Assembly: GCF_010500895.1 (NCBI RefSeq) | Contig: NZ_JAAAWO010000004.1 | Coordinates: 124,001-188,000 of the forward strand | Direction: 5' to 3' | Source: Alteromonas genovensis | Lineage (GTDB): Bacteria; Pseudomonadota; Gammaproteobacteria; Enterobacterales; Alteromonadaceae | DNA length: 64,000 bases | Part shown: positions 15,892 through 25,421 of the stretch, piece by piece | Layout of the letters: each line of letters opens with the position of its first letter | Position numbering within the stretch: position 1 is the stretch's first letter | Program-made: the position numbers and the translations under genes | Notes under the pieces: generated by a model | The model's database searches: none | Told to the model about the DNA's origin: nothing | The model's input: only the letters and a program-made list of their open reading frames with translations

Positions 15892-16335
15892 TTGAATACG
15901 TTAATTCCAAGCCTTTCCCAACTCATAGAATTTGCTGTCGCGCCCGTATTTTTGCTCACAGGGATTGCAGGCTTCTTAAACGTCATGTCTTCGCGGCTAG
16001 GACGAATTTCAGATAGAGTACGTGTTGCAGAAAGACAAATTCATACGCTATCCGACCCCCATATAGTGGATAGGTCTAAGCGCGAGATTAAAGTGCTGTG
16101 GAGAAGAGTAAAGGTGATTAATTGGGCCATTGGCCTTTGCGTTACCTCTGGCCTTCTCGTGTGCTCTGTCATCATGGCTTTATTTGCAGGTTCGCTGTGG
16201 ATAGTCGATTTAAAAACGCCGGTGATAGTGCTTTTTATTCTTGCCATGATCTTCTTGATAATTGCGCTAATCGTGTTTTTAATCGAAGTTAAATTGGCCA
16301 CCACAACTATCAACATGGTGCGAACCATTCGCTGA
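15892..16335 (+). CDS. DUF2721 family membrane protein
   Basis: 147 residues. The N-terminal LSQLIEFAVAPVFLLTGIAGFLNVMSSRLGRISDR pattern, split by a membrane helix, is the DUF2721 signature. Two more helices lie at about residues 81-103 and 110-130. The conserved block starts almost at residue 7, so the TTG at 15892 must be the start; AGGA lies eight bases upstream, and an ATG four bases earlier is out of frame and stops at once. Function is unknown. It is a single gene divergent from the TonB receptor. Confidence 0.88.
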   Translation: MNTLIPSLSQLIEFAVAPVFLLTGIAGFLNVMSSRLGRISDRVRVAERQIHTLSDPHIVDRSKREIKVLWRRVKVINWAIGLCVTSGLLVCSVIMALFAGSLWIVDLKTPVIVLFILAMIFLIIALIVFLIEVKLATTTINMVRTIR

Positions 16336-16461
16336 TGGCGCAACATTGCTAGTCCCATATTGACTCTGCTAGTAGCGTGCTTACTTTCTACGCGCTCAAG
16401 CAGTTTGCGCGCGCTAATAGCCTAAGCGCTCTTATAGTCTAATCGCACGAGCAGTGAAACG

Positions 16462-17481
16462 TTATTGGCTTTTCGATAGCTCGTCTAATACTGAAAAAAG
16501 CACATTCGCGCCAATTCTCGATACTTCAGTATCATATTTACTTTCTACATTAAGGCCTTCTTGCCCACCGGCTAAATCGCTGATGGCGCGAATAATCACC
16601 CAATCTACCTCATTAATGGTGCACACCTGCCCTATGGCAGCCGATTCCATTTCGGTCACTTCTGCGCTAAACACATCACGAGTCCACTTTCTGTACTCTC
16701 GATTATCTAAAAATACCGAGCCCGTAACGCCGTTACCGCCCACAAAAAGAGTAGCGTCACGGTCGTCTAGCACTCGCTGTGTTGGCATGGTGGACATGGC
16801 TGTCTGCGCCGCATCCAGTAGGCGTTGCGTTGCAGTGAAATAGGCCGTATCCACCGGTTCATCCATGCCTTCTTTTACAATAAGCACTTCATCGGGGTGA
16901 ATAAACTGAAACGGCTTATAGTGGGGCAAATGTGGATCATTTACCCGACGGGCATCTTGCTTTTTCACAAACGCCTCATAATACTCGGGAAGAATATACT
17001 CGCCCGGTGCACTAGGGTCTTCATTGGTGTATACACTCTCGTCGTGGTAATACCAACGTGCGGGCACAATGACATCCCCAGGGCGCCACTTTGGATTCAC
17101 CGCTCCGGCAATACCCATGAACACCACCTGTTTTACTGGGAAATAGTCTAGCGCCATTTGCATAGATAACGCCGCATTAGCAATACTCATACCCGTGGCA
17201 AACACCAGGATAGGCTGGTCGTGGTACGTACCTAAACGATACGTTATCCCTTTGATATTCGTTGTGGTGTGAATACTTGCGTTTGGATCTTGCTCAATAC
17301 GATTCAAAATCCCCTGCATCTCAGGGGCATAAGCCACGGTAATTGCGGTGAATGACGGCGATTCAAACACTTTAGGCCCATAGGCAGTCGTGCTTGAGGT
17401 GTCAATATCAATGGTTGATGTACAGCCGGATAGCCACAGCGAACTAAAGGTGAAAATAAGTACGAGGATGTGTTTTTTCAT
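16462..17481 (-). CDS. Lipoprotein nucleoside phosphorylase/MTA-SAH nucleosidase-like
   Basis: 339 residues. The N-terminus is a lipoprotein signal with lipobox LWLSGC, Cys20. The rest is a PNP/UDP phosphorylase superfamily domain: ILVFATGMSIANAALSMQ, then VFMGIAGAVNPKWRPGDVIVP, and the MTAN-type ribose-binding and catalytic segment EVTEMESAAIGQVC followed by VIIRAISDLAGG, in which the Asp is the expected general acid. Cytosolic MTAN enzymes are about 230 residues; this one is longer and exported. It may cleave nucleosides or methylthioadenosine-like compounds in the periplasm. Substrate is inferred from the motif only. Confidence 0.85.
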   Translation of the reverse strand: MKKHILVLIFTFSSLWLSGCTSTIDIDTSSTTAYGPKVFESPSFTAITVAYAPEMQGILNRIEQDPNASIHTTTNIKGITYRLGTYHDQPILVFATGMSIANAALSMQMALDYFPVKQVVFMGIAGAVNPKWRPGDVIVPARWYYHDESVYTNEDPSAPGEYILPEYYEAFVKKQDARRVNDPHLPHYKPFQFIHPDEVLIVKEGMDEPVDTAYFTATQRLLDAAQTAMSTMPTQRVLDDRDATLFVGGNGVTGSVFLDNREYRKWTRDVFSAEVTEMESAAIGQVCTINEVDWVIIRAISDLAGGQEGLNVESKYDTEVSRIGANVLFSVLDELSKSQ

Positions 17482-17608
17482 GAAAGGGTTATGTCGATAT
17501 CAGTGATTGAGATACTTTAACCTATCACTTTATTTAGCTAAAAAAACCTCCAATTAGTCGATTTAAATCATTTTCAATCCACGTAAGCAAACGACACATA
17601 AACAAACA

Positions 17609-17644
17609 GCACACAAGCCACAGGTTTCGCTGCGACTTGTGTGC
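17609..17644 (-). terminator. Terminator-like hairpin after fadL
   Basis: GCACACAAG (17609-17617) pairs perfectly with CTTGTGTGC (17636-17644), just downstream of the fadL stop on the minus strand. The following bases, TGTTTGTTTATG, are only partly T-rich. Confidence 0.55.
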
Positions 17645-17663
17645 CATGAAAACAAAATGGCGT

Positions 17664-18971
17664 TTAAAAGCGGTGGTTAACCTGTACGCTAAGAATATGC
17701 GCAGTAGCAGATTGAGTACCCACAAACGTAGACGTTAATGTAGCTTGCTCATTCAGCACTCGCGTTTTGTTGATATCCGCTTCTCGGCCATTGATGTAAA
17801 CATAGGCGCCATCAATCGACGTATTTTCACTAAACGAATACGTAAAGCCACCTGAAACCCAATGGCGATCGGTATCTGGAATACTGAGTGAACGGTTTTC
17901 TACCGTAACCACACCATCGTCGTAGGCATAACCTGCGCGTAGGGTAAGATCATCGCTGAATAAATACGTAACACCAACAGATGCGCGCAACGAGTCATCA
18001 AAATTTTCTTGTTTGATCAAAAAGTCAGAACCATCGCTTAAATTAGCTTCTAGCTTTTCAAAGGTGCTCCAGTCGGTGAACGTTAAACTGGCCTGTACCG
18101 ACCATTGACTGTCTAGCTTTTGGTTTACTGCCAACTCCGTGATAGCTGCTAAATTCAAATCTAGGCTACCAGGTTGATTTAACGAAGGCGTAATTTGTGA
18201 ACTTACGTCGCCACTCAACGTTAATTCAGTTTCAGCGCGATAAGACAATGCGATATTCGTCATGTCTGTTGGCTGCCAAAAAGCACCCACATTCCATCCG
18301 AAGCCCCAATCTTCACCTTCCAACTTAAAAATAGAGGTTGTTGCAGGCACTTGCGTTTGCAGTGCATTGCTCAGTATTGGCGATAGGCTATTGGAGATTG
18401 CTGAACTTATTTCTGCATCTGCAAAAGTAGCGTTAATCCCCACGCCTAGCATTAACTGTTCATTCACTTTATAGGAAACTGCAGGGTTAAGCGTAATTGA
18501 GCGAACTTCTGCAGAATCGGCAAAATGCAGTGCATCAAAGTCATCGCTGTAGTCAGAGCGAAGTCCGTAGGTAGTAAATACGCCCACGCCAGCAGCCCAT
18601 TTGTCGTTGATAGGCGTTGTGTAGAAAATACTTGGGACAATGGCGGTATCGGCAATATCCTTGTTTGACGCATCGGCAGATCCAATGGTTTGTCCGCCGG
18701 CGGCGTAGCTTACATCACCGCTAATATCTACGCTTGGCGCAATAACGCTAACCGAGCTGCTAAATTGTGACTGTGTAAACACGCCAATTGCCGCAGGGTT
18801 TGTGGCTAGAATAGAGGCGTTTTCGGGGGTTGCGGCTTGGCCTGCCATTGCGCGACCTAGGCCATTAGCACTGTGCTCGTTAACCTGAAAACCAGCTGAT
18901 AAAGCTGAAGAAGAAGCGAATGTTGTTAACGCTAGGCATACCGAGGCACGAAGAGAGAGCTGTTGCTTCAT
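17664..18971 (-). CDS. FadL-family outer-membrane transporter
   Basis: 435 residues from the ATG at 18971, which gives a clean signal peptide (MKQQLSLRASVCLALTTFAS, cleavage after SALSA). The mature N-terminus, GFQVNEHSANGLGRAMAGQA, is the FadL hatch motif, followed by ENASILATNPAAIGVF. The remainder is a 14-strand-type barrel with AWGVGVFTTYGL-like repeats and ends in HILSVQVNHRF with terminal Phe. FadL proteins let long-chain fatty acids and other hydrophobic molecules diffuse through the outer membrane. The longer frame upstream lacks a signal and is unlikely. Single gene. Confidence 0.93.
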   Translation of the reverse strand: MKQQLSLRASVCLALTTFASSSALSAGFQVNEHSANGLGRAMAGQAATPENASILATNPAAIGVFTQSQFSSSVSVIAPSVDISGDVSYAAGGQTIGSADASNKDIADTAIVPSIFYTTPINDKWAAGVGVFTTYGLRSDYSDDFDALHFADSAEVRSITLNPAVSYKVNEQLMLGVGINATFADAEISSAISNSLSPILSNALQTQVPATTSIFKLEGEDWGFGWNVGAFWQPTDMTNIALSYRAETELTLSGDVSSQITPSLNQPGSLDLNLAAITELAVNQKLDSQWSVQASLTFTDWSTFEKLEANLSDGSDFLIKQENFDDSLRASVGVTYLFSDDLTLRAGYAYDDGVVTVENRSLSIPDTDRHWVSGGFTYSFSENTSIDGAYVYINGREADINKTRVLNEQATLTSTFVGTQSATAHILSVQVNHRF

Positions 18972-19354
18972 AAAATACTCATTTGAAGAAAAAATTGCAG
19001 CGCGCATTCTACGGACAGGAGCACATTTGTTCAACAATGCTAAATGCTATTCACGCACTTTTATCACCATCTTTACAATTTTAACGACACGTTCGCCGAA
19101 TTTATAACCTAAAATGAAAACTGTAGGTAAACAGTAAGCCTTCTTTATGTTAACAATAAAATATAGCTAGGCGCTCTACACACTCCTTCCAACTTGATCA
19201 TCTGAATGAAAATTGACCAGCGCTTGTGTGTACTACTGATATCTGTGCTACTTGTGTTTGAATGAATAGCCCCCACCCTTCTTAAACGCCTAAACCAAAT
19301 AGCAGCCCCTTTCTTTTTAAGGGAGCTGATGGTTCACACTATAAGGAGGTAACC
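18972..19354. other. Divergent intergenic region fadL/oxidoreductase
   Basis: About 380 bases with no gene. It should hold both divergent promoters. Just before the oxidoreductase, AGCCCCTTT and AAGGGAGCT (19302-19327) could form a weak hairpin, followed by the strong SD TAAGGAGGT. No known operator was recognised. Confidence 0.4.
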
Positions 19355-20353
19355 ATGGCTACCTACAAATCGATATCCCTTGTTCAGCGCCCTAGCGATA
19401 AAAAAATAGGGCCCCACCTTTTTGAAACCAAAGAACTAGACATTCCAGAGGTAAAAGACGGGCAGATACTGATAAAGCAAACACACATGTCTTTAGACCC
19501 AGCAATGCTTGGATGGATGAGTGAAGACAGAGAAAGTTATATTCCGCCTGTAGAGCTAGGTGAAGTGATGCGCTCAAGCGGCGTAGGTGAAGTTGTTAAG
19601 TCTAAAAACGCCAAATTCGCCGAAGGCGACAAAGTAATGGGCATGACTGGCTGGCAAGAATACGTATTAAGCGATGGCTCAGGGTTTAACAAGCTACAGT
19701 CTGGTGTAACAGAAGAAATGGCACTGTGTGTATTTGCATTACCAGGGCTTACTGCAACAACAGGCTTGTATAACTTTGGCCACCCGAAAGAAGGTGAAAC
19801 CATTGTAGTCACTGGCGCTGCGGGCTCGGTAGGGTCTATGGTAGGTCAGCTAGCAAAAGCGGATGGCTTGCGTGTTATCGGTGTAGTGGGAAGCGATGAA
19901 AAAGCGGATTGGATCGTCAACGAATTAGGTTTTGACGGCGCAATAAACTATAAAACTGATGATATTGAATCTAAGCTGGCTGAACTAACGCCTGACAAGG
20001 TTGACGTTTACTTTGAAAATACAGGTGGCCCCATTCAGCACCACGTTTTCAATAGAATGAATGCACATGGTCGAATAGTGGTGTGTGGCATGATTGCCGA
20101 CTACCAGGCTGACGAACCTTCAGCAGGTCCAAATTGGATCCCGCTTATCAAAAAGCGTATTACCATTCGCGGTTTTGCTATGCCCGATCACTGGGGCGAA
20201 CTACCTCAACTGCTTGAAAAGCTCACACCTTACGTGCAGCAAGGCAAAATAAAGTATCGCGCGCACGCCATCGATGGACTAGAAAACGCCGAGAAAGGTT
20301 TAAACATGCTGTTTGAGGGCAAAAATACAGGCAAGATGATTGTAAAGCTGTAG
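19355..20353 (+). CDS. NADP-dependent medium-chain oxidoreductase (CurA/LTB4DH-like)
   Basis: 332 residues without zinc-binding cysteines. The N-terminal catalytic fold starts with ISLVQRPSDKKIGPHLFE, typical of the leukotriene B4 dehydrogenase/curcumin reductase branch of the MDR superfamily. The cofactor site is VVTGAAGSVGSMVGQLAKA (about 149-167), and ENTGGPIQHHVFNRMNAHGR and CGMIADYQ are further hallmarks. These enzymes reduce alpha,beta-unsaturated ketones or aldehydes using NADPH. The ATG follows a near-perfect SD (TAAGGAGGT). It is a single gene ending at a clear terminator. Confidence 0.92.
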   Translation: MATYKSISLVQRPSDKKIGPHLFETKELDIPEVKDGQILIKQTHMSLDPAMLGWMSEDRESYIPPVELGEVMRSSGVGEVVKSKNAKFAEGDKVMGMTGWQEYVLSDGSGFNKLQSGVTEEMALCVFALPGLTATTGLYNFGHPKEGETIVVTGAAGSVGSMVGQLAKADGLRVIGVVGSDEKADWIVNELGFDGAINYKTDDIESKLAELTPDKVDVYFENTGGPIQHHVFNRMNAHGRIVVCGMIADYQADEPSAGPNWIPLIKKRITIRGFAMPDHWGELPQLLEKLTPYVQQGKIKYRAHAIDGLENAEKGLNMLFEGKNTGKMIVKL

Positions 20354-20393
20354 AACGTTATAAGGTCTGCGCTTAAGCAGATGCTTTGTATAC

Positions 20394-20445
20394 AACACAC
20401 CATGGTTTGAGGCCTGCAGTACGGCGCAAATTGTGGTGTGTTTTA
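20394..20445 (+). terminator. Terminator after the CurA-like gene
   Basis: AACACACCA (20394-20402) pairs with TGGTGTGTT (20434-20442), followed by TTATA. It lies 40 bases after the stop codon and before the convergent GGDEF gene. Confidence 0.7.
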
Positions 20446-20501
20446 TACTGTTTTGCCAATTAAGAATCTCCAATTCCGCTTAACTAATTAAGATCCACTA
20501 A

Positions 20502-21566
20502 TCAAAGCGCGGCAAGTTCGTAACAGGCCTTACCCTTATCTTTCGCTTTATACAGCGCTTTATCTGCAACACCAATAAGGCTATCTATTGACGCATCCCC
20601 GGGCGTATTGGTAATCACAGCGCCGATAGAGCAACTTATAAATGGATGTGCCGCATTAGGTGCATGAGCTAAGTTCGTCTCCTCCCAGCCCAGTAAGATT
20701 TTTTGGCAGCTTTGCTTCAGTTGCTCTTCATTCACATCACTAAGCACAACCACAAACTCCTCTCCACCATAGCGGCCTATGATATCCGTTTCACGCTTAA
20801 ATATGCCTCGCAGTATAGAGGATTGCTGACGTATCGCTTCATCCCCCTGCTGATGGCCAAAGTGGTCGTTGTAGGCTTTGAAATCATCCAAATCTAACAT
20901 GATGACTGCTAATGACACCTTGTGGCGCTTTGCATAGGCCAGCAGATTTTCGCTTTGATTGCGCAGAGCACGCCTATTGAGTAAGTCTGACAAGGGGTCG
21001 AACTTACTGAGCTTGGTAAGGCGATCATTGGTTTTTTTCAGTAACGAGAGACTTCTGTCTAAGCGATATTTTGCGTACGAGCACGTAAACAAAGAGGCGG
21101 CGACAAAGCCCAACGAAATAGGAATACGATCGCCATAGGCGGGGGCTAGCCACATCACCACAATAAAGCCAATTACATCGATTACTGCACTGGTAATCGC
21201 AAAGCGAAAAGGAATGCCTAAGGCAAATACACAGTAAAACGCATATAAAATGGTTCCCTCATAGGGAAAAGCAAATTGATATTCCTGCCAGCAAACCCAA
21301 ATTACCCAGTAGTTAGAGTAAGTCAGCGCCACGAGTAGAGTGGTAAATATATAGGCTCGGTAGTGAGAAAAGTGACGCCAAAATGAAAGCACTATAGCGA
21401 TAAGAATAATCGGTATTTGAATAAGTAGACGGTCGTAGAGGTAAAGTTGATGCAAAGCGCTTGGCAACAGGAAAAAGTCTGCAACCATAAAACACGCAAC
21501 AATGAGTGCCCCAATGAATAAGGCTATCCGAAGGCGAACTAACTCTTTTTCTGTATTAACCTGCAA
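20502..21566 (-). CDS. Membrane-bound diguanylate cyclase (GGDEF)
   Basis: About 354 residues. The N-terminal 190 residues form five or six membrane helices without a recognised sensor. The C-terminal GGDEF domain is intact: FDPLSDLLNRRALR, then LDLDDFKAYNDHFGHQQGDE, and GRYGGEEFVVVLS with the catalytic GGEEF, ending in ADKALYKAKDKGK. It should make cyclic di-GMP at the inner membrane. I prefer the TTG at 21566 because GGAGG (21576-21580) lies nine bases before it. A GTG at 21575 directly abuts that site and is unlikely. It is on the same strand as the downstream sensor-kinase pair but separate from it. Confidence 0.92.
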   Translation of the reverse strand: MQVNTEKELVRLRIALFIGALIVACFMVADFFLLPSALHQLYLYDRLLIQIPIILIAIVLSFWRHFSHYRAYIFTTLLVALTYSNYWVIWVCWQEYQFAFPYEGTILYAFYCVFALGIPFRFAITSAVIDVIGFIVVMWLAPAYGDRIPISLGFVAASLFTCSYAKYRLDRSLSLLKKTNDRLTKLSKFDPLSDLLNRRALRNQSENLLAYAKRHKVSLAVIMLDLDDFKAYNDHFGHQQGDEAIRQQSSILRGIFKRETDIIGRYGGEEFVVVLSDVNEEQLKQSCQKILLGWEETNLAHAPNAAHPFISCSIGAVITNTPGDASIDSLIGVADKALYKAKDKGKACYELAAL

Positions 21567-21650
21567 GGAAAACACCTCCGTGTTTTACATGTGATCATTT
21601 TTATAATAAGAGCTATTAGTCTAGCGCAAGAACGTTCATTCATCCTAAGA

Positions 21651-23555
21651 TCATGATAGGTCTAGCCTTAATAAACTATTCCGTAAGCCATCGATAGTAA
21701 TTGGTTTAGTGACAATATCGTTCATTCCCGCTTCTTTAAACGCAGTATGTCGTTCCTGAAAAGCTTCAGCAGTTAACCCCACAATGGGTATTTCACTGAG
21801 CGGCCCCGATAGCTTTCTTATACGGCGAGTGGCTTCTATACCGTCCATTACCGGCATGTGAACGTCCATAAATACCATGTCGATGCCGCCTTCTTGCAAC
21901 CTATCAACGGCGATCATGCCGTTTTCTGCGTGAGTAACGTTGCAGTTAAGCTGCTCTAACAAAGCTTTTGCTACTACCGCGTTAATCGCGTTGTCTTCGG
22001 CTAAAAGTACGTTAATCCCTTTGCGAAGTTGGGCTGCGCCTTGTCCATTTGCATTTGAGCCGCTTTCAGTTATGTCCACCTTCAGCCGGCTTTTCACCAT
22101 GGCGGTGACCAAGAAGTTTGACCCCTCACCCACTTTGCTCATTACCTTAATATCACCACCCAATAATTCAGCGAGCTGTTTGGCTATGGAAAGTCCTAAG
22201 CCGGTACCGCCATACTGACGAGTGATAGACGAATCTGACTGGGTAAACTTATCAAATATGTGGGCTAAACGGTCTTGCTCTATGCCTATTCCAGTGTCTT
22301 TTACCGATATGATGAGCTTATTATCTTGGATGTGTTTTTCAGAGGGCTTTTGTAGCTTTGCCGATATCGTTACCGTGCCTTCGCGAGTAAACTTAATCGC
22401 ATTACTCACTAGGTTAATGACAATTTGGCGCAGCTTAGTAATGTCGCTAGTGACTGCAACATCGTCAAGATTTTTACTGGAATAAATCAATCGTGAGCCA
22501 TTTGCACTGGCATTGGTACCGAGCAAGGTGATCAGATCGCTCAGCATCTCCTCAAGATTGAACTCCGCCATGTCTAACTCTGACATTCCAGATTCAATTT
22601 TTGAAAGGTCTAATACATCATTTATTACATTCGCCAAAATAGACGCTGACGCTTTCAAATCGGCAGAGTACTTTCGCTGCTTGTCGTCAAGCGGCGTGTC
22701 TAGCAATAAGGTCGCAAGGCCCTGTATACCGTTTAACGGTGTTCTTATTTCATGACTCATTACCGCAAGAAAATCGGTTTTCGCACGGTTAGCCTGCTGC
22801 GCCTGATTGACATAATCGGCGATTTCCGCAGACATCACCTCTACATCTCTTGCTAAACAACCAAGCTCATCGTCTTGCTGAACGTTAATATTCACCTGCT
22901 TGTGGTCAATCGCTATTCTGCTTGCTGCATTCCTTATCTTTTCGACGGGCGCAATGACAAAATATTGAGTTACTTTCCCCAATACAAGGCTCACTAGCGT
23001 TACCGCAAATACTGTCACCAGTATGGTCAACCATGCTATTTTCGACAGCGACGCCTGCAGTTCATCGGCCGGCTGAATAACGGTAAGTTTCCAATTCCAA
23101 GGGGAGAACCTGGTGCATGCAAATAGGATATCTTGGCCGTCGAACTGCGATTCACCGAAAGCCAATTTAAAATCGCTCACGGTAATCACCGATGCACTGC
23201 TCGTATCAGGAATACCTTGCTGGTTTAACGTGGTGTAAAGTGTTTGCCGCGTGCTTTCGTCGCTAATTAAGAAATGACGTCCAGTTCGTGTATATAAACC
23301 CTCAAGTTCTTCGAACACTTCTTTTTGATAAGCCGTTCTAAACACGGGAACATTTTCAAGGCCTGAGTCTATTAATAGCGCTCTGCGATCCTCTACAATT
23401 TCCATCACGTTGAAGGCCAATGTTTGAGTAAGTAGTTGATACTCTCGCTCTCGCACAGACTCGTAAGCAATTAGATAGGCCCAGTAGCCAGTTAGCGCCA
23501 TACCAACAAATAATATTGGTATGTAAATCGCTAGTAATTTTGATTTTATTCGCAT
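21651..23555 (-). CDS. Hybrid sensor histidine kinase
   Basis: 634 residues. The N-terminus has one helix, a periplasmic sensor domain of about 150 residues, a second helix at about residues 172-194 ([19 protein letters not shown]) and a HAMP-like linker. HisKA follows with phospho-acceptor His268 in [12 protein letters not shown]. The HATPase shows the N-box [11 protein letters not shown] and the G-boxes [10 protein letters not shown] and [15 protein letters not shown] receiver domain at the C-terminus has Asp564 in [13 protein letters not shown]. There is no Hpt domain or separate regulator nearby, so its phosphorelay partners are elsewhere. It follows a substrate-binding protein gene by 19 bases, suggesting the binding protein feeds the sensor. 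Confidence 0.94.
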   Translation of the reverse strand: MRIKSKLLAIYIPILFVGMALTGYWAYLIAYESVREREYQLLTQTLAFNVMEIVEDRRALLIDSGLENVPVFRTAYQKEVFEELEGLYTRTGRHFLISDESTRQTLYTTLNQQGIPDTSSASVITVSDFKLAFGESQFDGQDILFACTRFSPWNWKLTVIQPADELQASLSKIAWLTILVTVFAVTLVSLVLGKVTQYFVIAPVEKIRNAASRIAIDHKQVNINVQQDDELGCLARDVEVMSAEIADYVNQAQQANRAKTDFLAVMSHEIRTPLNGIQGLATLLLDTPLDDKQRKYSADLKASASILANVINDVLDLSKIESGMSELDMAEFNLEEMLSDLITLLGTNASANGSRLIYSSKNLDDVAVTSDITKLRQIVINLVSNAIKFTREGTVTISAKLQKPSEKHIQDNKLIISVKDTGIGIEQDRLAHIFDKFTQSDSSITRQYGGTGLGLSIAKQLAELLGGDIKVMSKVGEGSNFLVTAMVKSRLKVDITESGSNANGQGAAQLRKGINVLLAEDNAINAVVAKALLEQLNCNVTHAENGMIAVDRLQEGGIDMVFMDVHMPVMDGIEATRRIRKLSGPLSEIPIVGLTAEAFQERHTAFKEAGMNDIVTKPITIDGLRNSLLRLDLS

Positions 23556-23574
23556 ATTAACTCTTTTCCATACC

Positions 23575-24588
23575 TTATTGATAAACGTGCTGTTCAGAGA
23601 GTCTCAGGTAATTTGATGGTATGGGAAGCTGTAATTTAATTGCAGTGGTTACATTCACTGCTACGGTAAAGTTTTCAATTTGTTCTACAGGAATAGTTTC
23701 AGAAGAACCTAGCGCTAAAATACGCTCAGCCTGTTTAGCGGCAGATACGCCAATATCTTGAGCCTGAGATACAATGCCAATAAGCGCTCCTTCTTTCACT
23801 GCCGAAACACTCTCGGCAAACAAAGGCAGTAATCCAGTCTGCTTTTTTATATCTGCGATTAAATTGGGCGTTTCTATTAATGGTCCTGCAGATAACCAAT
23901 ACCCATCAAGCGCAGTCTCTTCTGATTTCAAAAGGCTAATGATGTCTTCCTTCATTGTCTCTAAACCCGCCTCTTTGGCGATATAAGGCGTTTTAATCGG
24001 GATAAACTGAATATTTTGGTAAGCGGATTGTATCGCTATAAGGGCACTGGCAGCATTAAACGAAGAAGGGTAGGTTGTATGCAGTAAAGCAATTTTTCGC
24101 GTTTTAACGGGCTCAGAGGCCTGAAAAACACCGTCCAACATATCAAGTTTAACTGTGGCATTCACCACATGAGATTCACCGGTAATATTGCGTTTGCTAG
24201 TAGCACCAAAGGCAGGAACAATACCTTCGGTAACCGGCTCAGACACCACCATAAATAACTTTGGAATAGACAACAGTTCGTCTTTATTTAACACAGCACG
24301 TGTAGCAAGCGTCGCAAGTGACACCACGAGATCGGGCGTGGATTCGGCTAACATGTCAGATAACAGCGCGTTGGCTTGCTCTACCGAACCCTCGGCGTTG
24401 TACACGCGAAAGTGAATGTCTTTATCGGGCATCAAGCGCTGTAGCTCGGCTTCAAACGCAATGCGTGACTCGGTAACAATAGCTACTGGAAGCGTCTCTA
24501 TTATTGCTATATCTACTTTTTCTTTTGCCCAAGCAGAAAAGGTGACGATGGGCACAAAAACAAATAAAAGGTGAAGTACCCTTATCAT
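23575..24588 (-). CDS. ABC-type periplasmic substrate-binding protein
   Basis: About 337 residues from the ATG at 24588, giving a signal peptide ([21 protein letters not shown]). A TTG at 24618 would add ten residues. The fold matches the ABC_sub_bind group: [20 protein letters not shown] at the start, [16 protein letters not shown], and [21 protein letters not shown]. No permease or ATPase genes adjoin it. It is immediately upstream of a hybrid histidine kinase with a periplasmic domain. The pair therefore looks like a binding-protein/kinase sensor in the manner of LuxP-LuxQ, rather than a transporter. Ligand unknown. Confidence 0.85.
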   Translation of the reverse strand: MIRVLHLLFVFVPIVTFSAWAKEKVDIAIIETLPVAIVTESRIAFEAELQRLMPDKDIHFRVYNAEGSVEQANALLSDMLAESTPDLVVSLATLATRAVLNKDELLSIPKLFMVVSEPVTEGIVPAFGATSKRNITGESHVVNATVKLDMLDGVFQASEPVKTRKIALLHTTYPSSFNAASALIAIQSAYQNIQFIPIKTPYIAKEAGLETMKEDIISLLKSEETALDGYWLSAGPLIETPNLIADIKKQTGLLPLFAESVSAVKEGALIGIVSQAQDIGVSAAKQAERILALGSSETIPVEQIENFTVAVNVTTAIKLQLPIPSNYLRLSEQHVYQ

Positions 24589-24713
24589 CTTAATAAACCT
24601 GTTAATTTTAGGTCTCAATAAAGGTAATCATAAAGTGTCTAAATTGATTTTCATAGGGTTAGTTCACCCATTTACAACCTTGAGTAAGCAGAGCTGCCTA
24701 CTTTTATGACGCA

Positions 24714-25391
24714 TTACGATGCTTCTTTATGTCCGTTCTTTTCACCACTCTTTTCCCCCACCATTTTCATTTGAACCAACAAACCACCCCGAGTTATTAC
24801 GCTAGCCCCATTCAGCACAATGAGAGGCCATGCCACTGCAATTGGCATAGTTAGCGCGAACGCTAATGTCGTCACATCTTTAATTAGAATACTGCGAAAT
24901 AGTGCGGGCGATAGTGCACCTATTACTTTGCTTCGCCTTACCACTATTATTTGATGCAGCGTGCCTTGTATCAGCAGCGCGGTCACTATCAGCATTAAGC
25001 TATTAGCCCCAAGCTTTGCCACGCTAGGATAAGGTCGAAAGCCCATTGAGCATAACCCTATAACCATTGCAGTGGCGCAAAGACCTAATATGAGCCCTGT
25101 GGGTATAGAGCGTCTGTCGTACCAAAGTTGAAACAAAATAACTAGGATTAGAAGGAGCGCACCAAAGCGAGTCCACACTAGGTAATGGCTAAAAGGCTCT
25201 ATGGCGATACCAAAAATAAAGTTGGCATAAAACGCAAAAAAGCTTGAAGCGAACTGATTCGTCGACAAGCTTTGGGTAGAAGACTGATTGCTTTCGCGCA
25301 GCTTCTCTACATTGATAATTTGTTTTGCCAACCCGTACCAGGTCAGCAAAAAAGCGACTGCGCTTACAGTACCTAAGATGTGGTACAACAC
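24714..25391 (-). CDS. PQ-loop-like integral membrane protein
   Basis: 225 residues with about seven hydrophobic helices and a charged tail (KMVGEKSGEKNGHKEAS). The two halves are similar in plan: a segment with SLSTNQFASSFFAFYANFIFG and one with GALSPALFRSILIKDVTTL, each followed by a helix with proline and asparagine, recalling PQ-loop/SWEET-type repeats. I am only moderately sure of this family. It starts 30 bases after the glmS stop on the same strand and may be the last gene of that operon. Function unknown. Confidence 0.6.
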   Translation of the reverse strand: MLYHILGTVSAVAFLLTWYGLAKQIINVEKLRESNQSSTQSLSTNQFASSFFAFYANFIFGIAIEPFSHYLVWTRFGALLLILVILFQLWYDRRSIPTGLILGLCATAMVIGLCSMGFRPYPSVAKLGANSLMLIVTALLIQGTLHQIIVVRRSKVIGALSPALFRSILIKDVTTLAFALTMPIAVAWPLIVLNGASVITRGGLLVQMKMVGEKSGEKNGHKEAS

Positions 25392-25421
25392 ATGGTTTTC
25401 CTCAGTCGCTTCTAGTTAACG

